64,000 bases of DNA from Halichondria panicea (Eukaryota; Porifera; Demospongiae; Suberitida; Halichondriidae), in NCBI RefSeq assembly GCF_963675165.1, contig NC_087388.1, positions 1,404,800-1,468,799 of the forward strand, given 5' to 3'. Of this stretch, positions 10,728 through 22,932 are shown one piece after another. The translations under genes were made by a program, and so were the position numbers. The notes beneath the pieces were generated by a model, which did no database searches, was not told the DNA's origin, and worked only from the letters and a program-made list of their open reading frames with translations. Within the stretch, counting starts at the first letter, position 1. Each line of letters opens with the position of its first letter.

Positions 10728-11448
10728 TAGAGGTTATGCAGATCTGCCCACTTCCGGCCAAAACTCCCTAAAATTCATTAATTAGGGGGTGTGGTTAAAT
10801 ATGTCCGCCATTTTGAGTGGCAAAAAGCACGAGTGGCAAGCAGTAGCAATGTTATTTGCAAAAGTTTGCAGCTCTACTATGGCTGAGTGTGATGCAGGGA
10901 GAGTCTCCAACTACTTTCAAGAACTAGAACAGGGTGCTATAAAGCTATTATGTCAAGAAAAGGAGCATAAACAACAAGACAATGGATAAACCATGCAAAC
11001 CAATTGACTGAATTGTAGATTTATAGAGCTGCACACACATGAAAATGTTTGTCTATTGCACTGATTTATGTTTCCATATCATGTTTATGTTCAGTATCTC
11101 TGGAGAGAGACTCTTTCTGCCTGTGATAGAGTGAATAACAAAACGGTAGTTTTGCCAACTTTTGTGCTCCTTCTTTCTCTTGACTGCAGCTACCCATCAA
11201 CTATGGCATTCTAGATATAGAAGAAAGCAATACAATGATAGTCTTGATCCTTTAAAGTGTCTGATTGCACTACCAACAGTGTAGCAGCTCGATCTAACCG
11301 TAGCTCAACTTTTAGCATTTAGCCTACGTATCAAGGTACTTTTTGCCACTCAAAATGGCGGACATTTGTAACCACGCCCATTTTCTACGAGTTTATATCT
11401 GACTACACCCCTTTTTGGCCGGAAGTGGGCGGATCTGCATAACCTCTA
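10728..11448. mobile_element. 721-bp TIR element inside the repeat array
   Basis: Left end TAGAGGTTATGCAGATCTGC and the complementary right end GCAGATCCGCCCACTTCC-type arms (right arm 11411-11448) are inverted, with a second inverted pair CGCCATTTTGAGTGGCAAAAAG at 10811 and its complement at 11339-11360. TA lies on both sides, so it is Tc1/mariner-like by target site. The 66-codon frame at 10789-10989 is not recognisable as a transposase. Confidence 0.85.
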
Positions 11449-11880
11449 TAATGTACTACTCTACAATATACTGCCCTGCTCTGCTCTATGCTATACTGCC
11501 CCGCTCTGCTCTATAATGTACTGCTCTATAATGTACTGCTCTATACTATACTGCCCTGCTCTGCTCTATAATGTACTGCTCTATAATATACTGCCCTGCT
11601 CTGCTCTATAATGTACTGCTCTATAATATACTGCCCCGCTCTGCTCTATAATGTACTGCTCTATAATGTACTGCTCTATAATGTACTGCTCTATAATGTA
11701 CTGCTCTATACTATACTGCCCTGCTCTGCTCTATAATGTACTACTCTATCTATAATAATTATACTGCCCCGCTGAGGCTGCTCTGCTCTATAATGTACTG
11801 CTCTATAATATGCCGCATCCTATAATGCTCTATAATACTTCCCAGCTCTATAATCTACTGCCCCGTCTATAATATACCAC
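11449..11880 (+). repeat. CT-rich tandem repeats, right part
   Basis: More than twelve units of the type TCTGCTCTATAATGTACTGC. Same family as 10370-10727 and split from it by the 721-bp element. Confidence 0.9.
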
Positions 11881-11959
11881 CCTACCCCCGTATACCGTCA
11901 ATCTATCACTTGGCGAGTCCTGCCCCCCCCTGACGCACACTCGTCCGCAGCCACTATTT

Positions 11960-12590
11960 ATGCCCTTGGATTACCCACCTTCCAAGCTGACTCCTCCCCC
12001 AACCATGCTCCTGCCCCCCTCCGCAAATAATCGATATCGCCACATGGGTGCAGCTGTACAGCACCTAATAGTATACATCCTAATCCTCTCGTCCAGACAC
12101 CCGCAAGTCTTACCCGAATTAATAGCATATCAATTATTTATCGTCAAGGCATCAAAAAAGTTTAGGTACCCCTCTTGGCTGTACTACGACACAGAGTTCC
12201 GGAAATGGGCCGTCACAACACACTGCCAAGAGTGGTCCACCATTAACACCCAGCTGTACTCCCTCGCCTTTACCGGACAAGGCAACCCTGTGTCGTGGTG
12301 CCCGATATGCCAGGTAGACGGAGGAAACCACACCTTCGACTGTCCACGGTACCCTATCCCCACCGATCCTCTTCCCCCACAACACCCACCATCTCACCCC
12401 CGGCCCCTAATGCCACCCGCCCCCAAACGCCCCAGACCACCAGTGGAGTACTGCATCAACTATAACACGTCCAGTGGAAACTGCAAATATGGCCTCTCTT
12501 GTCGCTACCCTCATAAGTGTTCAGTATGCGGCGTCCACGGACACCCGGGAACCCGCTGTCCCAACAGAAGGCAACTAGTAGCTCCTGCCC
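11960..12590 (+). pseudogene. Zinc-finger protein of the tyrosine-recombinase element
   Basis: The frame starting near 11960 has a proline-rich start, then YPSWLYYDTEFRKWA and WSTINTQLYSLAFTGQG, a short C-x2-C...H-x4-C cluster (WCPICQVDG-GNHTFDCP), a proline linker, and a second cysteine/histidine cluster of the type C-x8-C-x5-C-x4-H-x-C-x2-C-x4-H-x4-C. Such gag-like/zinc-finger proteins accompany tyrosine recombinases in invertebrate elements, from my knowledge of those families. After about 12590 the frame runs into ATTATGCCTATTGC repeats and is not meaningful. There is no convincing start, so it is probably an internal exon with acceptor at 11951. Confidence 0.6.
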
Positions 12591-12599
12591 GTAGCTCCT

Positions 12600-12890
12600 G
12601 CCCGTACTATTATTTGTTGTGTTTCTCGCTATGCTTATTTCTTCCTTATTGCTTCATTAGGCGCTTCTCATTACCCTCATTATCTTCATTATTATGCCTA
12701 TTGCGTTGCCCTTATTGCTTCATTATTATGCCTATAGCTTCATTTGCGTTGCCCTTATTGCTTCATTATTATGCCTATTGCTTCACTTTGCGTTTCTGAT
12801 TACCCTATTATTATGCGCTTATTATGCCGTGATTCTACATGTACAGTTGTAATTATTAAGCATGTTAAGTAGTTTCACCCACACAGGGAC
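12600..12890 (+). repeat. TTATTGCTTCATTATTATGCC repeats
   Basis: Irregular direct repeats of about 25-50 bp (GCTTCATTATTATGCCTATTGC and variants). They probably lie in an intron of the element; an acceptor-like CACCCACACAG ends the block near 12887. Confidence 0.7.
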
Positions 12891-12895
12891 GCCAC

Positions 12896-13437
12896 TATAC
12901 CCCTACACTCCCGACCTGCTCGCCCTCGCCTCTCACATCAACCCAGCACCGCCGCCCTTGCCTCCCCTCTTGTTTCGACTCCTCGGCCCATCTCTGCTTG
13001 GCAGATATCTCTGTTAATGATGCACAGCAACCGTCCATTATTCGGCTGCACTTAAAGGCATCCAAAACAGAGACAAGGAGTCGATGTTCATGTTGGGCGC
13101 ACCGGCAGCGCTCTTTGTCCCGTAGCAGCACTCCTTAACTACCTGGCCATTCGTGGTACAAATCCAGGCCTACTCTTCCATTACCAAGATGGCGCACCTC
13201 TCACAAAATGCAAATTTACCTCCTCCTTCCGTAAGGCTCTTTCATCACGGGGCATTGACAGTTCACTGTACGCAGGCCACAGTTTTAGAATTGGCGCAGC
13301 CACGACTGCTTCACTGAACGGCGTCGAGGACTCCATGATTCAAACCCTTGGGCGATGGAAAAGCTCTGCATATCTCACTTACGTTCGCATTCCCTCACAA
13401 CTTCTAGCGGCAGTGTCTAAACGTATTTGTTCTTAGT
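12896..13437 (+). pseudogene. Tyrosine recombinase, C-terminal catalytic part, frameshifted
   Basis: From about 13000 one frame reads HLCLADISVNDAQQPS then IIRLHLKASKTE. After a frame change near 13078 it continues GVDVHVGRTGSALCPVAAL, LNYLAIRG and on to a stop at 13435-13437. The end has the signature of the phage-integrase superfamily: YAGHSFRIGAATTA supplies H-x-x-R, LGRWKSSAY supplies G-R-W, and a tyrosine follows at LTYVR. Between 12960 and 13000 the frame also looks shortened, as if part of the N-terminal core were deleted. The enzyme would cut and rejoin DNA for element integration. This copy is inactive because of the frameshift. Confidence 0.8.
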
Positions 13438-13600
13438 CTGAGAATACTGACATTAATTTGTGTCCATTATGATATGCTTTGCTATACTTACTTTTACGCA
13501 ATCGATGTATTAATTCCTTGGGGGTAGGACATTCGTCCGATGGGCTATGACTGTTGGATGGGCCACCTCTTTACCCCCAAGTACTTAATTGGGGGAGCAA

Positions 13601-14129
13601 CGTGATTGTTGGAAACGCTTCATCGTTGAATGAGTTTATGTGGCGAGAGAGGTAGGAGAAGCCACAATTCTTGAGTATCATGGGAGACATTGCTACCCAG
13701 TATCCAGTTCCATAACTCATCACTGTTAAAATTAGCTTTATTTTGTGTTAATTTTCATGCCGTATTGCTGTATTTTTGGCCTCAGCAATCAGTTCTTTTT
13801 TCTGCTACGCTTCCTGTACCACGACCCCGTATTTTACATGACCAGCCCTACACGTTATCGAGGTGCCGCATACTCCACCTGATCCGGTGAATTTTTTGTT
13901 TATTGACAACTCATTGCATGTGTTTTACCTTCACGATTATTGTACAAAATTATATGACTGAATAGCATTTATACGCACTATCTTATGCCACGTAGACATG
14001 CATGTGTGGTAGAAATAGAATTATATGATGTGGGCACAGTGAACCAGAAACTAAATGATCACTCGAAGTCTTAGAGTGGCAGTACATTGATATAAAAAGT
14101 TGAACAGCAGTCGATGTCGGATACGGATT
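13601..14129. other. No gene
   Basis: It may contain the 3' end of the preceding element (TACCCCCAAG facing CTTGGGGGTA at 13518-13580). Nothing else is supported. Confidence 0.4.
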
Positions 14130-14640
14130 ATATATATAGTAGTCTGTTGGTCTGTGTGTGTGTCCGTATACGTTGTCTGAGTCTGCTACCTGGATGCCAT
14201 GGCACTGCGTTTGCAGTATGGATAGCCTCAACAAACAAGTTATTACGAGAAGCATTAGCACAGCGCAGTTTGTACCACCTTGAGGTGTAGCCGCACAAGG
14301 GATACAGTAAAGCTCTGTGTGTGTGTGTCTGTGTGTGTGTCTGTCTGTTCCAGCTGTAACTGCTCAACGGTTGCAATGCGACGAAAACTAACAGCTTCTA
14401 TAGGCTTCTAGCCGGATTTTGATTCGTGGATTAGCAAACTAAAGCTTCTTTCTCGAGTTATGGCTAGTTTCACTCACATTGAAGGCTGTTGCAGTCTCTT
14501 CAGAATCTTTCATAGCATCATCTGTTCGCATAAACTTTCTATTCAACATATGAGTTAGCCTTGTACTAAAGCGCTAGCTTTTTGTTAGCTATATACAAGA
14601 GTCAGAAAAGATCTGTTAAAACAGCTAGCCATTTGTGAAC
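14130..14640 (+). repeat. Dispersed repeat, copy related to 56140-56300 and 57315-57700
   Basis: CCTGGATGCCATGGCACTGC and TGGATAGCCTCA match 56208-56250. CCAGCTGTAACTGCTCAAC, GCAATGCGACGAA, AGCATCATCTGTTCGCA and GTACTAAAGCGCTA match 57402-57640. A GTGTGTCT microsatellite lies between. No coding sequence. Confidence 0.75.
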
Positions 14641-16107
14641 TTGATCTCTTTGGACGATTCTGACAAGATGATTCTGCCTCCTGGCAGAATCATATTTTCT
14701 TGAGGGCCTGGTAAGCCACAAAACACTACCAAACACTCCCTACTGCAGCTGCTGTGGTGACAATAGTTTTGTCCATTATAGGGACAATAATTATAGATAA
14801 CAATATGCATGTACACAAGTCTTATGATAAATATTATGTACACTGAACTCCATGTAGATCCTGGAAGAATCAATTTTCTTCTTTCTTGAGGTCCCAGTAA
14901 GCCACATAATACAATAGATAACAACAATAGATGCATGTAAATAAGTCTTTTCTTCTCAGTGAGTTTATATAGATAAGCTAACTTTAATGTGAAATGCATT
15001 ATAGAAACTACTATAACGCTCTTGGGCGAAAGCATAACATGGCGAGAGGCATTAGCACAGCGCAGCTTGCAACATGCACTCATTCATTATAAAAGCAATG
15101 CAAGCTAATAGGATGATGTGGTGGGTGGTGCTTTAGGTTGAATCGGACTACATCCTGTGTAATATCATACCACATCCTGTGTGATATTGATACTACCCAT
15201 GCGGATGTACTGTATTTACAATAGTAGTACAATCCTTTGATGTCTCACAATGAGCAATAAGTATAGGAATACTCAGATTGCAGGATTCTACCCTACTGCA
15301 TTGGGATTCACCACACATTAATGCACCCCATGCAGTTTATAGGTGCATGGTGGGTGGTACTTTAGATTGAATCGGTCTGCATCCTGCATGGGTAATATCA
15401 ATATCATCGACCTGGATGATATTCAACATGTGATATATACGCAGGAGCACATGACAGAAGGAGCGTCTAGCTGTGCATGGATTCGGAAATTGCATCTCGT
15501 GTGTTTTCCTAAACACCGCATTGCCTTATAAGAAAAGTGTGTAAGTACTGGTAGAAATTACAGACCGTGGTCAGCCTGTGAATATCATTTGAGCGGATTT
15601 TGTATGTAGTGCAGCAGCAGGAGAGCTAGGTTCAGCCAGAAAGAGCTAAAATGAATAGCTAGGTCTTTGATGGATGTTGGTATACATCATTGAAGAGGCT
15701 GTCATTGGTAAGGTACAAAACATTCTAAAAGAGGAGTATATATATATATCCAATTACTTTGTAAAGAGAAAGTTTGCTAGACCTATAGACTAACACATAC
15801 TAGGCGTTTTGTTTTTTCAGTAGGGAGTCGAGAAAACATACTACCCACTATAGCTAGCTGTAGCTTTTCATTTTTATTGATCTATGTTTGGTAAATGTGC
15901 ACCGTCAGCTCAATTAGCACTCGCCCGCAGATGATTATCACCCACTTAGCGGTTTTGCATATAAGGCCATTCTTTGCAAACTTGCACGAGATGCAATTCC
16001 CGAGGTAAGACGCTCCTTCTGTCACATACTCCTGATATACGCTACATGCAATACAATAGACTAAAATGTATGCCTATACATGTACCTTATTGTGTAGTCA
16101 CACAGAG
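14641..16107. other. Non-coding upstream of gene A
   Basis: A local direct repeat (GGTGGGTGGTGCTTTAGGTTG at 15120 against GGTGGGTGGTACTTTAGATTG at 15349, each followed by AATCGG...CATCCTG) is the only structure I see. It shows no similarity to the 5' flanks of genes B and C. An acceptor-like TAGTCACACAG ends at 16104, so an untranslated first exon upstream is possible. Confidence 0.45.
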
Positions 16108-19100
16108 ATGGCTGGCGAAAGCCAGTCATGTGATACTCCCCTGCACACTGCTGCAAGCCGTGGGGACTTAGATGAAGTCAGAGAGCTGTTGAAAACAAAG
16201 CAATATGAAGTAGACGTCAGAAACTCACACAACCAAACATCTCTTCATCTTGCATGTGCTAATGGTCATCTCACTACGGTTTGGACACTAGCCAATGACT
16301 TTGGTGCTGACATTGGAGCTATTGATAATGACAGAAATACACCATTGTTCTTTGCTGCCAAGAACAAACATGTGCAACTAATTATCATGTTGGTTCTATT
16401 ATCACTGAGTGGTAGACGCCTCTCCAACGGAGACTACGTGTCCTGTTACTTTAGCTGTAGTCAGATGAATTTGCATCATGTTAAAATCTTTGAGGATGTC
16501 CTCTTTGAGTACTACAATGATTCTGAAACTATAAAGAGAACTATTCATCTGATAAGCAAATACTTTGTTGATTACATTCAATTCAAGGATGTTAAAGATG
16601 ATGGCTTTATTACATTGTTTGTAGCTGCATCACTCGGTCTCAAAGACTTGATTAATTGTTTAGTTACAGAAAAGAAAGCAGACCTGAATGTTAGGGGCTT
16701 CAATGGCTTGTCGATTTTCCACTGTGCCTCTTTTGGAGGGCATATACTGCTCGTAGAGAATCTTATTTCAGAATATGGTATGGACCTTTCTGTGAAAGAC
16801 AACGGTGGGCAATCAATTTTGTTTTACGCAGCATTAAAGGGGGCTCCCTATTCATGCTGTGGTAGTCACATAGAACTGATAGACAAACTCGTGTTGGAAT
16901 ATGGCCTCAATCCCTCGGATAGAGATAACAATGGAAACACACCTCTACATATTGCAGCCATGGCAGGACATGTTGAAACTGTGAGACACCTGATCACGAA
17001 ACACAGTGCTGATATTGACTACATTAATAATCAGAACAATACTCCATTATTGCTAGCTGCACTATTTGGTCATACAAATGTTTTGGATGCCTTAGTCAAA
17101 GAATTCAACAGCAGTTATCATGCCCGAGGATACAATGGTCATAATCTCCTTCACTGTGCATGTCTTGGTGGCCATATAGAACTAGTAGACAAACTAGTGT
17201 TGGAATTTGGTGTCGGCCTCGCAGATAGAGATGATAATGGAGACACACCTCTACATATTGCAGCCATGTCCGGACATGTTGAAATAGTGAGACACCTGAT
17301 CAGTAAGCACAGTGCTGATATTGACTGCATTACAAATCAGAACAATACACCATTGATGCTAGCTGCACTGAATGGTCATGTGGATGTTTTGGATGTGTTA
17401 GTCAAAGAATTCAACAGCAGTTGTCATGACCGAGGATACAATGGTTATACTCTCCTTCACCAAGCATGCGGGGGTGGTCATATAGAACTGATAGATAAAC
17501 TGGTGATAGAATATGGCCTCGATCCCGCAGATAGAGATGATAATGGAGACACATCTCTACATATTGCAGCCATGGCAGGACATGTTGAAACAGTGAGACA
17601 CCTGATTAGCAAGCACAGTGCTGATGTTGATTGCACTAATAATCAGAACAATACTCCATTGATGCTAGCTGTGCTGAATGATCATAAGAATGTTTTGGAT
17701 GCATTAGTTAAAGATTTTAAAAGCAGTTGTCATGTCCGAGGAATTCACGATTATACTCTCCTTCACTATGCATGCAAGCGTGGCCATATTGAAATAATAG
17801 ACAAACTGGTGATGGAATATGGCCTCGATCCCACAGATAGAGATGATAATGGAAACACACCTCTACATATTGCAGCCATGAGAGGACATGTTGAAGCAGT
17901 GAGACACCTGATCAGTAAACACAGTGGTGATATTGATTGCACTAATAATCAGAACAATACTCCATTGATGCTGGTTGTGCTGAATGATCATAAGAATGTT
18001 TTGGATGCATTATTCAAAGAATTTAATAGTAGTCGTCATGTCCGAGGAATTCACGATTATACTCTCCTTCACTATGCATGCAAGCGTGGCCATATAAAAT
18101 TCATAGACAAACTGGTGATGGAATATGGCCTCGATCCCACAGATAGAGATCATTGTGATAACACACCTCCACATATTTCAGCCATGTTCGGACATGTTGA
18201 AGCAGTGAGACACCTGATCAGTAAGTACAGTGCTGATATTGATTGCACTAATAATTGGAACTCTACTCCATTGATGAAAGCTGTGCTGAATGGTCATGCG
18301 AATGTTTTGGATGCGTTAGTCAAAGAATTCAACAGCAGTTGTCATGTTCGAGGTTACAAAGGTTATACTCTCCTTCACTATGCATGTGAGGGTGGCCATA
18401 TAGAACTAATTGACAAACTGGTGATGGAATATGGCCTCAATCGTGCAGATAGAGATGATGATGGAAACACACCTCTTCACATTGCAGCCTCGGCAGGACA
18501 TGTTGAAACAGTGAGACACTTGATCAGTAAGCACAGAGCTAATATTAATTGCACTAATAATCAGAACTCTATTCCATTGATGGAAGCTGTGCTGAACGAT
18601 CATGCGAATGTTTCGGATGTTTTGGATGTGTTAGTCAAAGAATTCAACAGCAGTTGTCATGTTCGAGGTTACAAAGGTTATACTCTCATTCACTATGCAT
18701 GTCATGGTGATCATATAGAACTGATTGATAAACTGGTGATGGAATACGGCCTCAATTTCAGAGATAGAGATGACGATGGAAACACACCTCTACATATTGC
18801 AGCTATGAATGGACATGTTGAAACAGTGAGACACTTGATTAGCAAATACGTTGATTTCAATTTTATTCTATTGATGCGGCATTTGTTCGGTAGTACCAAC
18901 ACTTTGGATGTGTTTTGCAGAGGATACAATGGTTGTACTCTCCTTCACTATGCAAGCGATGGTGGCCATATAGAACTGATAGACATACTCGTGATGGAAT
19001 ATGGCCTCAATCTTAGAGATACAGATGATGATGGAAACACACCTCTACATATTGCAGCCATGAAAGGACATGTTGAAACAGTGAGACACTTGATTAGCAA

Positions 19101-22100
19101 GTTCAGTGCTGATATTGATTGCACTAATAATAAAAACATTACACCATTGATGCTAGCTGTGCTGAACAATCATGTGACCGTTTCGGATGTGCTAGTCAAA
19201 GAGTTTAACAGCAGTTGTCACGTCAGAGATTGCAATGGTCAAACTCTCCTCCACTATGTATGCAATGGTGGTCATATTGAAATGATAGACAAACTGGTGA
19301 TTGAATATGACCTCGATCTCAAAGATAGAGACGATAAAGGTAACACACTTCTACATATTGCAGCCATGGCAGGACATGTTGAAGCAGTGAGACACCTGAT
19401 CAGTAAGCATGGTGCTGAAATTGATTGCACTAATAATGAGAACGATACACCGTTGATGCTAGCTGTGCTGAGGGATCATACCCATGTTTTGGATAGGTTA
19501 GTCACAGAATTCAACAGCAGTTGTCATGTCCGAGGTTATACTCTACTTCACTCTTCGTGCGAGCGTGGCCATATAAAAGTGATAGACGAACTAGTAATTA
19601 AATATGGCCTCAATCTCAGAGATAGAGATAATGATGGGAATACACCTCTACATATTGCAGCCATGTTCGGACATGTTGAAACAGTGAGTCACCTGATCGA
19701 TAACTACAGTATTGATTTTAATTGCACTAATAGTGAGAATTTTACGCCATTGATGCTAGCTGTGAAGAACGGTCATATGCATGTTTTTGATGTAATAGTC
19801 AAAAAATTCAACGGTAGTTGTACTGGCCGTGGAAACAATGTTGGACTCTTCTTCACTATGCATGTCTTGGTGGCCATATAGAACTGATAGACAGACTGGT
19901 GATGGAATATGGCCTTGATCTCACGTCTAAAGATAATGATAAATACACACCTCTACATATTGCAGCCTGGGCAGGACATGTTGAAGCAGTGAGACACCTG
20001 ATCGATAACTACAGTGTTGATTTTAATAATGAGAATTCTACGCCATTGATGCTAGCTGCATTAAATGGTCATGCGCTTGTTTTGGATGCATTAGCCAAAC
20101 ACAGTAGTTGTCATGTTCGAGGATACAATGGTTATACTCTCCTTCACTATGCATGTAAGGGTGGCCGCATAGAACTGATAGACAAACTGATGAAAGAATA
20201 TGGCTCTGATCTCAAAGATAGAGATTATGATGGAAACACACCTCTACATATTGCAGCCTCAGCAGGTCATGTTAAAACAGTAATACACCTGATCAATAAA
20301 CACAATGTTTATACTGATATCACCAATAATAGCAAGAACACTCCATTGATGCTAGCTGCACTGAACGATCATGACATTGTTTTGGATGTGCTACTCAAAG
20401 AATTTAACCAAAGTCGTTATGTTAGAGGTTATACTCTCCTTCACTCTGCTTGTGATTGTGGTCATATAAAACTGATTGATAAACTAGTGATGGGATATGA
20501 CCTCGATCTTGATGATAGAAATAATGATGGAAACACACCTCTACACATTGCAGCCATTAAAGGACATGTTGAAACAGTGAGACACTTGATTATTCAGCAC
20601 AAAGTTGAAACCAATGTCACTAACCATGTTAACTCTACCCCTTTGTGTTTAGCTGCTCAAGGTGGTCATGAAGTTGTGATACATACCCTGATTAAAGAGT
20701 TTAATTGCAGTCCACATGTCAGAGGTTACAATGGTCAAACTCTACTTCATTATGCTTGCCACAATGGTCACACAAAAACATTGAACAATTTAATATCAGA
20801 TTATAAAGTGGATCCAACAATTAGAGACAACAATGGGAACACACCACTGCATATTTTGTGTCATACTCTGCATACCGATGAAGAAAAGCTGAGAACAATT
20901 CTTTGCAAGTACCAGTACTGGACAGTGTTTCAAGTTAATAATGATGGCAACACTCCTCTTCACACAGCAACTCTTTACGAACAAGCTCATTGTGCACGCT
21001 TACTATTGCAGAAGTACAATGCTCCACTTTTTGTGCGAAATAAAGATGGGAAGACTGCCCTTGATGTAGCTAAAGCTCAGAGAAGCCATGAAATTGTTAC
21101 AATTTTCAAAAATTATAATTCAGAAATCCAGTCAACCTACCAGCAACTAGACAAACTTGCTAAACAAGAGTTTGGTGGTGAAAAGCACCTCACCAGAATA
21201 TTTGTTGTAGGTCATCCAGGTGCGGGGAAATCCACGCTTGTTGAAACTATCAAAAAAGAAAGTTTGATCAGCTACTTCAGCACATCAACTGTTGCCCCTC
21301 ACACTGCAGGCATTATTCCAAGTACTTATGACAGTAGTGCTTATGGAAGAATGATACTCTATGATTTTGCTGGTGATTCCGAGTACTACTCCTCACACGC
21401 TGCAATTATGGAGTCAATCAACACATCGAAAGGAAGTAATATCTATTTGATAATTTGTGATTTGAGTAAAGGTGAAGAAGCTGCTGTCACTAAATATAGC
21501 TACTGGCTTTCATTTCTATCATACAATATTAAGCAATTCTCAAACACAATTATCTTACCAGTGGGAAGCCATGCTGATGTCATTAACAAAACATCAGTTG
21601 AACAATCATTATCTGTGCTTGACAGTATATCACAAAAGTTTTGTAGCAGCTCCGAGATTGAGGATTTTCACATTGAACAAAGTGTTGCTCTCGATTGCCG
21701 TAAACGAGGAGCTGTAGTGAATGACATAAAGGAACTCACGAAGAGATTCTCCAAATTAATATCTCCTATCGAACTTTCCCCAGAAACAAGCACACTCCTA
21801 GGATTGTTGAAAAAAGACTTTGAACATGTTCCAGCTTGCAAATTAAACCTCCTTATCTCTCACATAGAAGAGACTGGAATTCCGCTGCCCCTAAATTCTT
21901 CATCACTATACACTCTCATAAGAGAGTTACATGATTTGGGTCTTCTAATGGTGATAGAGAGAGAAGGGGACTCCATTGAGAACCACATAATCATTCTCAA
22001 AATATCAACATTCACATCGGATGTACACAATAAACTGTTTTCAGAGTCTGCTCTCACCAAGCACATTGATCAACTCAAGTTCAGCGTAGGCATTATTCCA

Positions 22101-22932
22101 GAATCACTACTGGAGGAAGTACTGCCAGAGTACATTACAAAAGAAAGTCTACTTAAGCTGCAGTACTGTCAAGAAATTGAAAACTTGTACGTGGAAGAGG
22201 ACCACGCTCTTTCTCAACTCACTTCAGAACCTGTACCAACAGACAGTGCCACTAAAGAGAAATCTCATTTATTTTTCCCTGCTCTATGTAATCTCAAGCT
22301 CGAGGAAATTCAATGGCCTAAATCCGAAGGTGATAAGATTACTTTGGGATGGTATGCTAAATGTGATGGTGACAGATTTGATTTCTTCCCAACACGATTT
22401 CTTCATGTGCTTATCGTTCACCTCTCTCACAACTTTGCACTAAAACAAAATCTACCCACAAGACACAAACTCTCAACTACAACTTCGAATTCTTTGATTG
22501 CTGAGGTATATGCTGCCAATCCTCGCTGTCGTGTTTGGTCGACTGGTCTGCATTGGCTTATGAAGAATGTAGTTGAGGTATTTGTCGATATGCCTAAAGA
22601 TGCAGATAGTAAAGAGTTGATTGTACTAGTTAGGAGTGACAGCAAAAATCGAGTCGAATGCTTGAACACTCTGCAACTAGTTATTCAGAAGGTAGTCGAA
22701 ACAAAAGTTGAATTCTGTGCTAGTATAGTGCCTACTGTTTACCTTCTTGATCCGAGCAATCTCAAGGATGAACCTTTTACAAATGCTAGAAATGCACCTA
22801 AGTATGCTCTAAGTGATATTGAAGAGGCATTAGCAGAAGGCACTGAGCGAGTCATGGATAAAGAAGGACAATGCTTCTCCTCTTCAATCAAAGATTGGAT
22901 CAGCCCAACAAGTTGGGCCATTACATACTGGA
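16108..22932 (+). CDS. Gene A exon 1 (ANK array, Roc, COR)
   Basis: It is open from 16108 to the deletion near 19840, where the reading moves by one frame and stays open to the donor TACTGGA/GTAAGT at 22932. Two neighbouring modules (17730-17880 and 18036-18190) share the otherwise unique sequence RGIHDYTLLHYACKRGH, a sign of one local module duplication. Elsewhere the modules differ at many positions. Confidence 0.85.

Larger units (their letters stand above)
10100..13600 (+). mobile_element. Tyrosine-recombinase mobile element remnant
   Basis: Three coding pieces lie in order on one strand: an N-terminal exon (10168-10300), a zinc-finger protein frame (11960-12590) and the C-terminal part of a tyrosine recombinase (12896-13437). 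They are separated by simple-repeat-filled intron-like DNA and interrupted by a 721-bp element at 10728-11448. The recombinase places the unit with Crypton- or DIRS-like elements. No reverse transcriptase is visible, so I cannot separate the two. The ends were not located. The whole is CT-rich compared with its surroundings. Confidence 0.7.

Noticed and set aside
10789..10989. Small protein inside the 721-bp element.
   Set aside because: Too short and unlike any transposase; probably chance, since the element depends on its ends only.
18406..19169. Minus-strand open frames opposite the ANK arrays (also at 16578, 39300 and 62269).
   Set aside because: They are mirror frames of repetitive coding sequence and have no independent support.
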